NCBI RefSeq assembly: GCF_008728515.1
Contig: NC_044990.1
Coordinates: 13,103,156 to 13,167,155, forward strand
Direction of reading: 5' to 3'
DNA from: Papio anubis
Lineage: Eukaryota; Chordata; Mammalia; Primates; Cercopithecidae
Length of the DNA stretch: 64,000 bases
Both the position numbers and the translations under genes were made by a program. This document shows positions 22,400-35,164 of the stretch, one piece after another. The first letter of the stretch is position 1, and each line of letters starts with the position of its first letter. Under the pieces are notes generated by a model. It worked only from the letters and a program-made list of their open reading frames with translations. It had not been told where the DNA came from and ran no database searches.

Positions 22400-22955
22400 A
22401 GTTAATCACTGCTCCTATTAATGAATATTTAGATTATTTCTAGTTTTTTATTAAATAAAACAGTGCTGCAGTAAACAGCCTTGTACATATTTTATGTAAA
22501 TTGCAGATCCATAGAAGTCAAATTACTGAGGCATAAGTTATTAAAATTATAATACATGACACCAAATTGCTCTCCCCCCAAACTAAAATCTTTTCTCATT
22601 TATATTGTACCAATATTTCACAATAGTGTTCATTTATCCAAATACTGGCCATCAATGGATGTTGTCATTTAAATTTTGCCACTTTGAGTAAAAAAAAAAG
22701 TGGTAGCTTATTGTTTTAATTGACATTTCTCTGATTATTTGTGAAGTTTGTAGCATCTTTTCATGTGTTTATTACTACTTGGGTTTCTTCTTCAGTGAAT
22801 TCACTATAGATAATCCTTTTTTAGAAAAAAAATTTATTAGATTGCATCTTTGTATTTATTGTTTTGTGGTAGCTCTTTGCATTCTGAATATTAATTTGTT
22901 TGCTATTCTTTATGCCACAAATACTTTTTTTTTAGTCTGTGGTTTGTCCTTTATT
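22400..22955 (-). mobile_element. Old L1M fragment (antisense)
   Basis: Reverse-strand L1 ORF2 end: 'acagtgctgcagtaaacagc', 'accaaattgctctccccc', 'ttgacatttctctgattatt' and 'gcatcttttcatgtgtttat'. It is heavily decayed. Confidence 0.78.
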
Positions 22956-22974
22956 CATTAATTAATTTATTTAA

Positions 22975-24170
22975 AAGGTATTTATTGGAAACTTTGTGCC
23001 AGCCATTGTACTAGATACCGGAAATACAGATGTGAGTAAGACAAAGTCCCACTCTCTTGGACTTAGTTTATTGTGGAAGATATACAGTAAACAATGAAAG
23101 ACAGACATAATGTTTTATAAGTGTTACAAAGAGTAATAGAGTTGGGTAAGTGACATACAATGGTGAAGTGTGCTATTTTGATGGGCCAGCTAGGGAGGCC
23201 ATTTGAGCGCTGAAATGAGCTGATATCTGGAGGCAAAACATTTCACTCTGAGGATGTAGCGTATGCAAAGGCCCTGAGATTAAGGAATAACTGTTGTGTT
23301 CCAGAAACTTGTAAGGAGGCTGGTTTGGCTAGAGGACCACAGGTAGTCAGCGGTAGTAAGATGCCACTCTAGAGCGACAGCCAGGGCCCAGAAAATTTAA
23401 GGTCTTGTAAATGGTGGACTGTGGATTTATTTCACTGGAGGATGAAAACTATTCAGCATTTTGAATGGGGAAGTAATGCAATCTGATTTCCATCTGAGAA
23501 GGAACAGGCTGGCCACGGGGCAAGATAGGCTGGGTGTGTGCACATGTGTACGAGAAGGTGTCGGGAAGAATGGGAGCTGAAAGATCACAGGGAAAGTCAT
23601 CACCTTACTCAGGAGGTTATTTCTGTAGTCCAGGCAAGAGATAACTGGACTGTGGTAAAAACATCACCAGATTACAAATATATTGTGAGTGTAAAGCTGA
23701 CAAGTGCAGTTGATGCACTATGAGGAGAAAGAGAGAAAAGATCATTCCAAGATGTTTGACCTGAACACTAGGTGAGTGGCGGTGCCCTTTGCTGAGGTAA
23801 TGACTGGAAGGAAAAGCAAGGAAGAGCCTCATACATGTTGAGCTTGAGAAGCCTATTTGCTCTCTCACTGTCTTCTAGGCAGAAATGCGAAGGAGTCTGG
23901 AGTTCAAGGGGGAGGTGGTGGATGAGGTGGCAGGAACCTATGGGTCACCGGTGCATAGACAATATTTAAAGCCATGGAACTCTAGAAATCAGTGTAGGCC
24001 TGAAGGTGAAGCTGTCCAAGACCAAGTACCGAAGCACTTCCCTCATGTCCATGAGGGAAGAACAGGAGGAGACCCATCACGGAGGCCTTAGAAGAAATGA
24101 CCAGTGAGATGGGAGAAAACACAGGAAAGTGTGGGGTCCCAAAAGCCAAGGAAAGCATTTAGAACAGGGC
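22975..24170 (-). repeat. L2 LINE, 3' half (antisense)
   Basis: Starts with the reversed L2 tail ('tttgtgccagccattgtact') and runs through 'gtatgcaaaggccctgag', 'ggaggttatttctgtagtcc', 'aggcaagagataactgg' and 'ggaaagtgtggggtccc'. This is L2 sequence read backwards over more than 1 kb. It continues at 24585 after later insertions. Confidence 0.78.
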
Positions 24171-24224
24171 CAGGTACACAGCCCATTAAAGTTAATTACA
24201 TAGCTGTTTTGTATTTATCCTTTT

Positions 24225-24450
24225 GAAGCCCTGTGATCCCCAAATAGTCCTTTCTTCTCTGACTTCAACTAGGACTGAGATTGTGATAGCTTTGACCAGT
24301 AGAATATGGCAGGAGATATTGTTCATATCAGATTCCAAGCTCAAATATTAAGTGACAAAGAAATAGATTTAAGTTGAAGATTCAGAAGAGACCATTGTTT
24401 TCAGAAATGTGAAGGTCATTGGTTACTTTGAAAAAAGGTTTTAGTGCAGA
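24225..24450 (+). mobile_element. MLT1-type LTR fragment inside the L2
   Basis: 'tgtgatagctttgaccagta' and 'gaatatggcaggagatatt' match the early part of MLT1J/K-like LTRs, as does the element at 21640. It is truncated and sits between two collinear L2 blocks. Confidence 0.5.
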
Positions 24451-24583
24451 GAGACAAAATTCTTTATTTTATTTTTTTGAGATGGAGTCTCGCTCTGTCA
24501 CCCAGGCTAGAGTGCAGTGGCACGATATTGGCTCACTGCAACCTCCACCTCCCGGGTTCAAGCGATTCTGGAGGGAGACAAAA
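24451..24583 (-). mobile_element. 5'-truncated Alu
   Basis: About 100 bases of the Alu 3' end, reverse orientation: 'gagatggagtctcgctctgt' to 'cgggttcaagcgattct', preceded by the T-rich tail. Direct repeats 'gagacaaaa' lie at 24451-24459 and 24575-24583. Short 5'-truncated insertion. Confidence 0.85.
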
Positions 24584-24584
24584 G

Positions 24585-25215
24585 TCTAAGTGAACTGGTC
24601 TCTAGAGAGAATGGCAGAGGAGATGGGCACACAAAGTCCATTGTGGAGAAATTTTGCCTTAGAGAACAGCAAAACTCTTCAGGGCAATTTAATTGTTCTA
24701 AAGCAATAAGAAGGTTTACTTTGTTTTTGTAATATGGGAGATGTTCTTCTAAGATGTTTGTATGGTAATAACAATGAATCAATAGATTAATGGTGTCAAA
24801 GAGAGAGCAGACAATTGCAGAAGCAAGTCCTTGAGCAGATTGGAAGCTATGTGAGTCAGTGCACAAGCAAAGACTCTGAGTTTTGCTAAGAGCACAGGTT
24901 TTTCATCCATTTATAAGAAGCAACAAGTGAAATATCCACATGTACAGCAGGCGGACTGGTCGATGTGTTGGTCAGAGAACGAGGAATTGTTCTAATGTAT
25001 TGATTCTATTTTCTCAGTGAAATAAGAAGATCATCAGCCGAGAATGAGAAGGAAGGAGTGGGTGTTAGAGATTTGTAAAGAAATGGGAATGAATGGGCTA
25101 TTTGACTTGGGCAATGTAACTTCAGTACAAAACTTTTCAAGGCACCGTGAGCGGCAGCTAGAGATGTGTGATCACATCAAAGTTGGTCTGGTGTGTTCGT
25201 GTTCGTATTCAGCCA
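24585..25215 (-). repeat. L2 LINE, RT-coding part (antisense)
   Basis: Continuation of the L2 at 22975: 'gaagcaagtccttgagcaga', 'tctattttctcagtgaaata' and 'agaagatcatcagccgagaa' are reversed coding sequence of the L2 reverse-transcriptase region. The frame is fully decayed. Confidence 0.72.
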
Positions 25216-25655
25216 TTTTTTTAGTCTCCAGCTGCATGGTTATGTTAATTATGGCATCTTGAATCACATATAAGTTTTTTTTTTCTCTCTCTCTCTTTGT
25301 GCAGTTAACTGAGATTGGCTAATTTTTCCTGTATGGATTCTTGCATATGTACATTCTAAGAAGACTCCACTTCTACCTTGAAATTACAAAACAAAACAAA
25401 CAAAAACTTCACTATTTTCTTCTAATCTTGTCATCATAAATACTAACATTTTATTCCATGTGGGCTTTTCTGTATTCATAAGCGTGTGACTTTATTTTTC
25501 TCAAAATGGATAATATGATGTTTCAACATTATTTTTCAAAAATCTACCCTTTCTTCTCTGAAATATCATATTTGTCATGTGCATAGGCTTACTTTTGGAC
25601 TTCTGCGCTTGCTTCATTCGTCTTTCCTGCTTGGTTTATTTATGGTTTATTTATG

Positions 25656-25750
25656 TTAGCCAGGGTGGTCTCGATCTCCTGACCTCGTGATCCGCCCGCC
25701 TCAGCCTCCCAAAGTGCTGGGATTACAGGTGTGAGCCACCGCACCCAGCC
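25656..25750 (-). mobile_element. Alu fragment, 5' part only
   Basis: First ~95 bases of an Alu in reverse orientation: 'gccagggtggtctcgatctc' to 'ggtgtgagccaccgcaccca'. The rest and the A tail are missing. Alus normally truncate at the 5' end, so the loss of the 3' part points to a later deletion. 'ggtttatttat' is tandemly repeated just to its left. Confidence 0.85.
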
Positions 25751-28700
25751 TCACATTTATTCTTTTAGATGTTTTACATAATCTAAAAACCAGATAAGTT
25801 GAAATAAAATTTAGTCACTAAATATTATTAAGAGAGGGCCACTTTGCAATAGATGAGTTCTGTGAATATCAGTATATTTCTACATAAAATGAACAAAGTA
25901 CACCATTTGAAGCAGCCATACATACACCTGACATATTTAATGACTGAATTTTATACCTGATTATAATTTTTTCCAGGTGCATTCAATATCACTGCTTTAC
26001 AAAAGTAACAGAGGTCGCAGTTAATCACCAAGAGGAGGAGCCCATAACAAAGCTCCTCTAGATTACTATTTTTTTAATCTGATGACCTGATTACCAGAAG
26101 CAAAGGACCTATTAAATCCTTTATCTCTTAAAATATATTTTTCTAGAAAATATTAAATGTCCTTAGTATCAGGAACACCCCACAGAGCACTTTGTTAGAC
26201 AGAATGCATGTATGCTATATGAAAAGTCTTCCTATATATTCCCCTCTCTCTTTAAAAGGAAGTGATTTAAACAAAAATTCCAGAAATTTCTAGGCTGGGC
26301 TTAGAATTTCCACAGTGGCCATTGATTGGGGAGAGAACAAAATAATGGTAAAAAGAAAAGTATCTGTCTTTATCTCCCTTTTTCTCTTATTCTCTCCCAT
26401 TCTCCCTTTCTCCCCTACTCCCCACACATATGCTAAAATTAGAATATACAACTAGTTTTAGAACATACTAATTTCTCCTTTATTATTTATCCATATGGGC
26501 ATAACAGCTTAAGGGAGGCATTATCACGGTGTTTCAAATCACTGAATCTGACAGCCCTGGGATCATTTTTGTAGGCATGTTCTAACTTCCAAGAGTTCAA
26601 CACAAGCTACATAGCTAACTGAGTTAAGCACTGAATAAAGACAACCTCGGTCTCTGGAGAATGTCTTCAGAAGAACAAGGTAACTGGGGTACTAGGTCAC
26701 TGCAAATCTACCTCTGAAAATCAGTAAAACAGACAGAGGAGAAAATAGTCCATGCAATATTAATGTATATTACATTCAAAAAAGAAATATGTTCTGATTG
26801 CCCTGCCTCTGTAACCTGGTGCCCTAATTCTACACACTCTAAGACGTATGCAGTCAAAACCATTTGCCTGATTTCTGTCCCTCCCTGAAATGTTTATTTC
26901 TCAAAAATTCTTCATTTCATCTTTTTTAGAGAGTAGAATCATCAAGATGCAAGTATGTTTGAATGAAAAACATAACAACATTGCATCAGAAGGAGAGAAA
27001 CTACTGCAGTTACCCAGAGAACTGCAAGTACCTGAAAGCTCACTAGGGACGGAAAATACAACTTCCCTCTAGTTTCTTCACTCTGGGTTTGTCACAAGTT
27101 ACACACCCTACAGAGAGACCCCTCACCTTTCCCCACACACGGTACCTCCTTTTCCTTCCCTTACTCAGTAGGAATGTGCTCTTTAAGGATTCTGCAAGAG
27201 CAGGACTGGTGAGAAAAGTGCTTTAAAACACAGTGCTGTAGACTTCCATCCTAACCCAGCAGAGAGCACAGACATAGTATGTAAATGCTTAATATATTTC
27301 TTTTCATGTTTGTTGTGATTGAAAATTCATTACTGACTTCACCGTTATAAACAATGAAACACCAAGCTATGAGTGATGATTTAAAGTGAAAATATGGCAC
27401 AGGAGTCCCCAAAACACCGTATACTGCATCATGCAATAATGTAATAATCTCCCAAAGTCCCAAGCCAGCAAATACCCTGCCACAAAAAGCTGGTAAGGCT
27501 CTGCAAAGCAACATTTGCCAAGAAAAAAAGTTCCACTGAAATTTGTATTCAACTTATTATAGTGTATACCATTTTCTTTTGGCCTTTATAATTTCTCTGT
27601 CATTTAGTTTCCAAGACAGCATTGGTCGGCAGGCTTTATAACTGTTTTCTTAAGATGGAGGAGAATGATAATAAAGGTGACATTTCCACTGCTAAGTGCT
27701 CCTGGATATGATGGTCCTGAAGAAACTGCTGCCTGTGGAGACTGCACTGATAGAACACGGGAGCCACAGTCTGTTAGGGAGAGAAAGCATGTCCTAAGAC
27801 AGAGTTCATTCTTATGGAAATTTACATGATTTAGGATTTATGTTTCCATGTAAACCCATAAAATATAATCCATACAATTTTAGAACAACGTTACACTCTA
27901 TTTTATAAGGAACAGAAAAATCAGCTATATAATTTGCCATCTCCCTCGCCCAAATGTGTCAATACTTATTGATCCTTGCGTTTCCTTTTTGGTTGAGCTA
28001 ATCAAGATAAATGTAAAAGCAACAGCACCTAAAAGAACAGGCACTCAGCATATAGTTGATTGAAAGAAATAAGAAGGAGATCCATAGAGAAACTATGAAC
28101 ATGAAGAAAAATGTTGATTAAAACAATATGGTCATTTGGCTGTCTTTCATTTACTTACATGAATGAGCCAATAAAATCAACGTTTACTTCACTGTATTGA
28201 AAATGCGAGTAAATATAATTCAGTTGAAAATCAGAATCTACACAATTTGAGATAGAGCAACAATTAGAGAGTCATTGAAAAGTTAGTAAGGGAAGTGGAA
28301 AAAGATAAAGAGAAGGGGGCAATGTATAGCCTAGGAAGAGGTGCCACTGAGTAGTGGAGAGGTATGACGGTGAAGACAGTCAGTGGGAGGCCTGATCAGA
28401 CAATAGTTTTCCAGTTCATCACTGGTTTCCTTGAAAGGTACCATTTTCATTCTGTAAAGGTTTCTTGGATAGGACGAGTTTTTACATGAAGGGTTTGGAG
28501 GAAGTGGTGAGGCTGGCTGTCAGAGCGGAATATCATTCGTGAGCAGCAAGGAAGAATATCAATCTCTTTGCATGCTAGAGAGAAATGAAGGATGACGAAA
28601 TGAGCCCAGTGCACTAGGCTGGAAGGAAAGCCGCAGAGGGGCTGTGAAAGGATGCGCCATGGTAGTTAATACACAGCCACCTCAGGGGGACGGCAGGCCT

Positions 28701-28989
28701 AACAATAACCATGTCAAAACTCAATTCCATATCAATGAGAAAGATGTTGTGAGGAATTTAAATCAAATAAAAATAAAGGCCATCAAAGCATACAGAGAAT
28801 AGGATAGCACAAAAAGAATGGTGCCCCGTCTCTGCCTCGTGAACTACATCATCCTTAAACTCCCCTGCTGTAGATTCTAAAGTCACTGTGACCAGGAGAC
28901 CACGCAGCAACCTTCATGTTTCCAGAAACAGCAGCAGATGATGCAAGGTTTTCCATTAGGAACTGACCATTTTTAGCCTTTCATCCTTA
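25751..28989. other. Unassigned non-coding sequence
   Basis: About 3.2 kb with no confident repeat or exon. A possible, unproven L2 remnant lies near 28310-28560. No open frame exceeds 87 codons. Confidence 0.45.
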
Positions 28990-29210
28990 AGGAAACAATA
29001 AAAATAATGACAGCTTGTTTTATCAAGTGCTTCAGACTTGGCAAGCACTGCTCTGTACACTGCATACATGAACTCATACCATCCTCACAAAAACTCTATG
29101 CTATTATGATCCGCATTTCTCAGTTGAGGAAAACAGGTCCAGAAACGTTAAATAACTCTCCCAGGGTCACAGAGCTAGTAAACAAGGAGGCGTGGGTTCC
29201 TCCTGAGCCC
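28990..29210 (-). repeat. MIR SINE (antisense)
   Basis: Reversed MIR: 'tcaagtgcttcagacttggc', 'cataccatcctcacaaaaac', 'tcagttgaggaaaacaggtc' and 'ggtcacagagctagtaaaca'. Confidence 0.85.
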
Positions 29211-29568
29211 ATGTTCATGACTAATACACATTGGCTGTCTCCCGAGACACCGACACCAGCACTCAATATGACCTTGAAAGATCTTGCACTGCCTTCCAAG
29301 GCCCTCATTTTCAGAGGCAGACAAGACCTATAGGTGCACACTGAGTTATTCCATCTCTATCAGATGCATGCCCGTGGAGAGAGTTCCTGGGCTAATGCCT
29401 AGGACCCAGGGAGAGTTTGACACATTTATCCACATTTGGTTCATTCCTGAAAGCATCAATCCAGTTTCTAGGTCTTAGAAAAATCATTTTCACCTGATGT
29501 CTCTTCCTAAAGTTGAGCATACCATAGGTTGAGCTTTAGAAAAACAAACCTGAATTTGTTATCTGATT

Positions 29569-29639
29569 TAATTTTTAAAGTGATAAGACCCATCTCTTAC
29601 AGCTGTCTGTAAAAAATGGTCTTATCACTTTTAAAATTA
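29569..29639. repeat. 71-bp near-perfect palindrome (hairpin)
   Basis: Left arm 29569-29590 and right arm 29618-29639 are reverse complements over 22 positions with one mismatch. The outer arms contain 'agtgataagacc' and 'ggtcttatcact'. A second inverted pair, 'ttacag' (29597-29602) and 'ctgtaa' (29607-29612), is centred on the same point. It could be a small non-autonomous DNA transposon or a chance or hairpin-forming sequence. It does not match the MADE1 pattern I know. Confidence 0.75.
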
Positions 29640-31675
29640 GCTGTCAGCTAACCAAGTATCCAGTGTTTGCATAATATTGCCTGTATAGATTACATCTTAA
29701 GCTTATCTGGATTTGCTAATTATCACTATGCATTTTCCTATAGCATGATATTGGGTTTCTGAATTTTCAAATTTATAGAAGGTGTTCCTTCACGTTTGTC
29801 CTTGCATGAGTGGTGTGATTCATTGCTGATTTACAACAGCAAGTTCTTTCACATTAATGGCAGTAGAATGGAAGAGGGTTAAGAAGATGGAAAAGAGAAT
29901 GAAGAATAGGATTCGTGCTAAATGAATATGTGTATACACACGTATATAATATCTGAGTAGAAAAATATTATCTGAGCAAATCAGTTACAAAAAGACACTA
30001 ATCTTTCATGAGAGAGAAAAATGTTGATAGGAATGCATTTTTTAAAAATAATCTGATAGATGTCGTCTCGTTGAAGGTAATATTCACTGCTAAACAGCTT
30101 TTGCTGTTCTGCAAACCTCCATACATCCTTGTCTTGGCAATTTCGGAACATGTGGCATCTTCTTTCTTGGCTCCAATAAGTTGCAGTGTTTGCTACTCAT
30201 CTTCTTTAACAGGAGTTCTTATCCTATTATGAAAATGGACATCTGAATGTAATAGGCAGTCCAAGTCCCTGAAGATATCTTGGTTTGAAGACAGAGAAAC
30301 TTACAAATGAGGCAATAAAAAATAAATTGCACAACGTTGCATTTACTAAGTAAGCAAGATAATAGAGTCTGAAAACCGAAGGTGCTGAGTGAGCAAACTT
30401 CCGCCCCCTTCAGAATTGAGCCTTGATGTGACCCGCATGTTAATCCTGTCATGTGTAAGATTTATTATCGAGATGACATTCGTTACTGGCATTAGGTATT
30501 CAGTTTGTTTGACGTTTTTTATTACTAACCTTCTCTTTTCCAAAACCGATAACTCAGTGGTAAAAATTTATATCTTCTGTTATTCTTAAAGGGCCAAATT
30601 TGACATACAAATTCTAGTGCTTAAAATGGAATTTTATTTCGGGGGAAAATTGAGCTTCATTTGAATGAGACTCTATTCAATATTACAGAGGGTTACTAGC
30701 TAGCCTAACTGTTAAATCTAAGGATGAGAAGAGCAGTGGATACCACAGGGAACAATATTTTTATTTTTGTGTATATTCTGTAGACAGACTTGCAATTATA
30801 TTATATTAAAATCCTGGTCTAGCAAGTTTGGAGGCCCTGGAAGACAGAATTACTCTTGGGTGGCCAATGAAGTTATTTCTGGGAATGGGAGTCCAGAATA
30901 AAACTTTAGAGTACAGTCTTCCTGTTTTGAGTAAAGCCAGGAGACTTGTAAATGTGAAGAGCCCAAGTGACAACAGAGATGTGATAAAGACTTAGGGCCA
31001 GGTGCAGGAATGCTCATGCACTGCCGGGGAAGGCAAACATGTGAGTGGTGTGGCCTCTCCCCCGTGAGCTGGGGTTGGTGATGCCATCACAGTACATCAG
31101 GCCGTGGGCCCAAGACAGCATTTCTCAACCCTTTAATACCCATGCCCCCTTTAATACAATTGGTAATCTTGTCATTCCCACACGATTATAGTTTTCCCCA
31201 GAGTGCTCAGTGCTAAGTCATAATAAGATGGAAATGTAATAGCTTCTCCAACACGTGACTCTTCCTCATTTCTTTACCTCTTACAGTAAACAGATTTGAT
31301 GGGTTCTCCTCTCAAAGGAGGCTTTAACTGGAGAGAAAAGAGTGAGAGGAAAGTGCCTCTCACAGTGCCTGGTACATAGCAGACTCTCAAAAACGTTAGT
31401 CCTCTAGCTGGGCTGCTGGTGGAAAAAGGTGGAAAAAGGAAAACTAATGTTTTCAGCCCTATTAGATTTTGTACTTAGCAGACAATTTTTATTCAAGTCG
31501 GGGCTGGCTGTGGGTCTCTAACCCTGATGGGGAAAATCCCACTGGGCTGATTATCCATAGGAAACTAAAGTTGTTACCAACAAAGAGAAGAAAGGTGATA
31601 AGAGACAGGGAGTTAGTAGAATTGTTGGCCCTAATATTTTGCTTAAGAGTTTTTAAAGGTGTTATTATCCTGAAT
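29640..31675. other. Unassigned non-coding sequence
   Basis: No exon recognised. 'acagtgcctggtacatagca' at about 31363-31382 may be a MIR or L2 end. Confidence 0.45.
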
Positions 31676-31775
31676 CTTCGTGTATTTTATTTATTTTGCA
31701 CGCCTGTTTCTCCATGCTTGCTCCCCTGCAAGCTTTTTGAGGACAGAATTGGATGTTCTACTTGAAAGCATCAAT
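31676..31775 (+). repeat. L2 LINE 3' fragment
   Basis: 'gcaagctttttgaggacaga' and the upstream 'gcacgcctgtttctcc' match the L2 tail 'gagctccttgaggacaggga'. It is short and diverged. Confidence 0.5.
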
Positions 31776-32743
31776 GACAGCCTTGAGCTCCAAGTCCCTA
31801 TACACGTGTCCAATGGACTTGTCCATCAGACTGAAGGCCAGTCTTGGCTCCATACTGCAGCCCCACCCACTCCCCTGCCTGCAGTTTCTAGAAATGCCAT
31901 ATACAAAATTACTGTTCTTAGGTTGTTTTAGCACAGTCTGGATATACAATAGATTGGTTCAAATCACACTTCAAGTTGGGTGAAAAGAAATATATACCCT
32001 TTCTGGTCCATTTGCCCAGCAGTGCATACTTTTTGGATAAAGTGAATAACTAATAATGCAAATCCTAAATAGAGCACAAAATGCTTTATTCAAAGCAATA
32101 CATGTTGATCACATCATGAATAAGCTTTGAATCTTTTAAATCTATTAAGAACTGGAGCTATAGGAAATCAATTGCCTATGAATTTTAAAATAACATTTGT
32201 CTTGCTAGATGTTGTTAATTTTTGTAAAAAAAATGCAGCAAACTTGAAGACTCTAATTGAAAGTGTATAGTGTCTTTTAGTCATTTTTTTCATTTCTGCT
32301 GGGGCCTTACTTTAGACCTCAGCCACTTAAGTGTAGACCTATTAATGAACATGTGCATTCTTAAGAGTTTACAGCACTTAAAATCTTAAGACTATCTGTC
32401 TACTTTCTACAACACAGCTCCTAGATGTGCTAAATTTATAATTCATTTCTAGCTACTTTAAAACTACAAAATCCTATGCAACAATTTATTCTGGAATTTA
32501 CAGTGAAAGAAAACATTGGTTTGATCTAAATTGCAATCACCACATATATTCAGATTGACTGCATACTCTCAGGTTTGCACTCCACAGGGTTCTGGGCTTC
32601 CATCAGTCCCCAACCACCCAGCAAGGCTCTGCCTGATATACAGAGAATCACTTTGGAAGGGCTAACCTGTCTTAGACTCAGAAAGACAAAGCTTCAATAC
32701 ACTGTCATGCTCTAAGTCTCCCTGAAGGCCTTCAGAGATGACA
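31776..32743. other. Unassigned non-coding sequence
   Basis: Nothing recognised. The overlapping 76-98 codon frames just upstream and here are chance. Confidence 0.45.
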
Positions 32744-33098
32744 CTATGTGATATGATTTGGTTCTGTGTCCCCACCCAAATCTGATTTTGTAGCTCCCAC
32801 AATTCCCACGTGTTGTGGGAGGGACCGGGTAGGAGACAACTGAATCATGGGGGCAGGTCTTTCTCATCCTGTTCTCATGATAGTGAATAAGATCTGATAG
32901 TTTTAAAAGGGTGAGTTTCCTTGCACAAGCTCTCTTCTCTTGCCTGCCACCAGGTGAGATGTGCCTTTCACCTTCCACCATGATTGTGAGGCTTCCCCAG
33001 CCATGTGGAATGTAAGTCCATTAACACTTTTTCTTTTGTAAATTGTCAGTCTCGGGTATGTCTTTATTAGAAGTGTGAAAATGGACTAATACACCATG
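32744..33098 (+). mobile_element. Solo MSTA-type MaLR LTR
   Basis: Complete LTR 32749-33093: 'tgatatgatttggttctgtg' at the start, 'cacgtgttgtgggagggac', 'tgaatcatgggggcaggt', 'ttccaccatgattgtgagg' and 'atggactaataca' at the end. Flanks 'ctatg' and 'ccatg' are a 5-bp target duplication with one change. The 89-codon antisense frame is chance. Confidence 0.9.
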
Positions 33099-33404
33099 TG
33101 TCTAGCCTTCCATGCACTGTCACATTGGGCCTATGACCAAAGCCCCATCAATCTTCATCAAGATTAACCAGGAGGCAGCAGGGACATAAAACAAGATGAG
33201 TGCTCTGGTATATCAATGCTCTACTCATTAGAGCAGTGTTGAAAACACTGACATAAGCTGCCAAGCGTTAACCAGTATTCAATTGTGGAAGGTACCAAGT
33301 ATTGAGTGTAGTGATGCCCATGTGAGTCTTCTTCTCATCCTTCTCTCTCCCTCTCTCTCCCACTTTTCATGTTCTCATGCTTCTCATCACCAAGTAAAGC
33401 AAGC

Positions 33405-33470
33405 TCACTTATTCATTTACTCAACAAACATTTATTGAGCACCTAATGTGTGCCAGGCTCACAATTAGCT
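33405..33470 (-). repeat. L2 LINE 3' end (antisense)
   Basis: 'aacaaacatttattgagcac' followed by 'gtgtgccaggctcac' is the reversed L2 terminus. Confidence 0.7.
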
Positions 33471-34157
33471 CCTTTTTACAAGGACCTCTTTATTTAGCAA
33501 AGTAAAGTGACCGCTGATAAAACATTGACTTCAGTACTAAATTAGAGGTTTATTAAAAGCATTGGTAACACATAGAAAGGAGTAAACAATTGTGACCACT
33601 GGAGGGGAGATGGTGGAACAGAGGAGAATAAAAAGAAGAAGTATTAGAGCAGGATTGAGAGGGAAGCACATTTTTGCTAGGCTTGCAAGGAATCATAAGA
33701 GTTTGCTAATAAATTAATTTATACTCTAAGTGACATAATGGTTTTTCTGCATGTCCCATACAAGTTTGAAACTGAGTTAACTAGCCTGAACTGCACACTG
33801 ACCCATGCCCAACCTACTCTCCTTCTTGATTTCTCTATACTGGTTTTTGGTATCATCAACCAATCATATCTAGTCTTGGAAACTAAGAGTTAGCTTTGCA
33901 TCTTGTTTTTCCTTTACACCCCACATGACATGATAGCCAGACCAAATCCATTTTATTCAAGAAATGTCCATTTGATCCATCTCATCTTCTCCATGCCAAG
34001 TCCTTGTCAACTTTCTCCTGAACTAATTTCAGTACACTCTTTACTGCCAATCACTTCTTAGAAAAGAACATATTCTTGGCTCTCCTGCTATAATGTATGT
34101 TGCCCCTTCACTGCAGTGCTCCAGGACCCTATATTGACCATGCTTCTGTGCTTCTGC

Positions 34158-34158
<1 letters not shown>
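33471..34158. other. Unassigned non-coding sequence
   Basis: No repeat or exon recognised. Confidence 0.45.

Positions 34159-34232
<74 letters not shown>
34159..34232 (+). repeat. Compound (TG)21(AG)16 microsatellite
   Basis: Pure (TG) from 34159 to 34200, then pure (AG) from 34201 to 34232. The open frames across it read as repeated dipeptides and are not genes. Such pure tracts are usually length-polymorphic. Confidence 0.98.
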
Positions 34233-34234
<2 letters not shown>

Positions 34235-35164
34235 CATGTGTGTGCATGCACATATGTGCATTCATGCACCCACATGATCAGGAATTTTTCTCTTCTGCTT
34301 TACTTCAGCTGTGTTCATGGCCTTTTATTGTGGAAACCTATTCATAACTCTAAACCAGCTTAAATGCCTCTATAATTTTTCTTACTTCTCTTACCCGTAT
34401 ATTCTGTAGAACACAGCACTGTGAATTATAACAAGTTATCTGAACAAACTGGACACAGCAGGATACAAGCAGAAAGTAACTTGACTTTTTGTTTACAACT
34501 GCCTGTTAAACTTGTCCATTTGTATAGTTTTCTTCTCTATTCCACTGGGTAATCTTGAGGAAATCTTATAACTTTTTTAGCCATTCTCAGATATTATCAA
34601 ATTGTCTCTCCTTCCATAAATTAAAAGTATAGACAAATGTAATGTCAACAATTAATTCTATGATTCAACCTAATACTTATGCCTTCTCCACATAGCTCAG
34701 GCAACATGGGGTCTTAGAATTCTGCAGCAGGAACATGGTCGCTCAGTTTCTTCTCTCTTCCTTGCTCCTCCTTCTCCTTTACTTGCTAACTGCTATGTGG
34801 GACCCTCCATATTTGTGCCTGGGGAGCACAGGGTATGAAGGTGATGGCAGTGAATTAGGAGAAAGATCATAGTCTTAACGTGGCCAATGTGGTGTATCCA
34901 GTGTCCAAGGTCAACTGTGCTTGTTAGATGACCAAATGTTGGCTGTTTCTCTTGCAAGGATTTGGTGGGGTCTTCAGAGAGCCACTCTGCCACCCAGGAC
35001 AACTTACTGAAATTCCCTGAATAAGTTCAGCTTCTTCCAGCTGGCCATGAATGACTACCCTCCACCCCCATCTTCTGGCCATCTACCTCATAGAATCTCC
35101 CTCTGGTGGTGGTCACCTTCTCCAACTGGACATGATCACCTCCCCAACTGGATGATCAACTGGA
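34233..35164. other. Unassigned non-coding sequence
   Basis: No confident repeat or exon. 'aactggacatgatcacctcc' and 'aactggatgatcaactggac' near 35125-35165 form a short local degenerate repeat. Confidence 0.45.

Noticed and set aside
25990..26070. Short inverted pair 'gaggagc' and 'gctcctc'
   Set aside because: Only seven bases with an ordinary spacer; expected by chance in a window this size.
34041..34347. Frames with long Thr-His, Ser-Leu or Cys-Val runs
   Set aside because: Translations of the TG/AG microsatellite.
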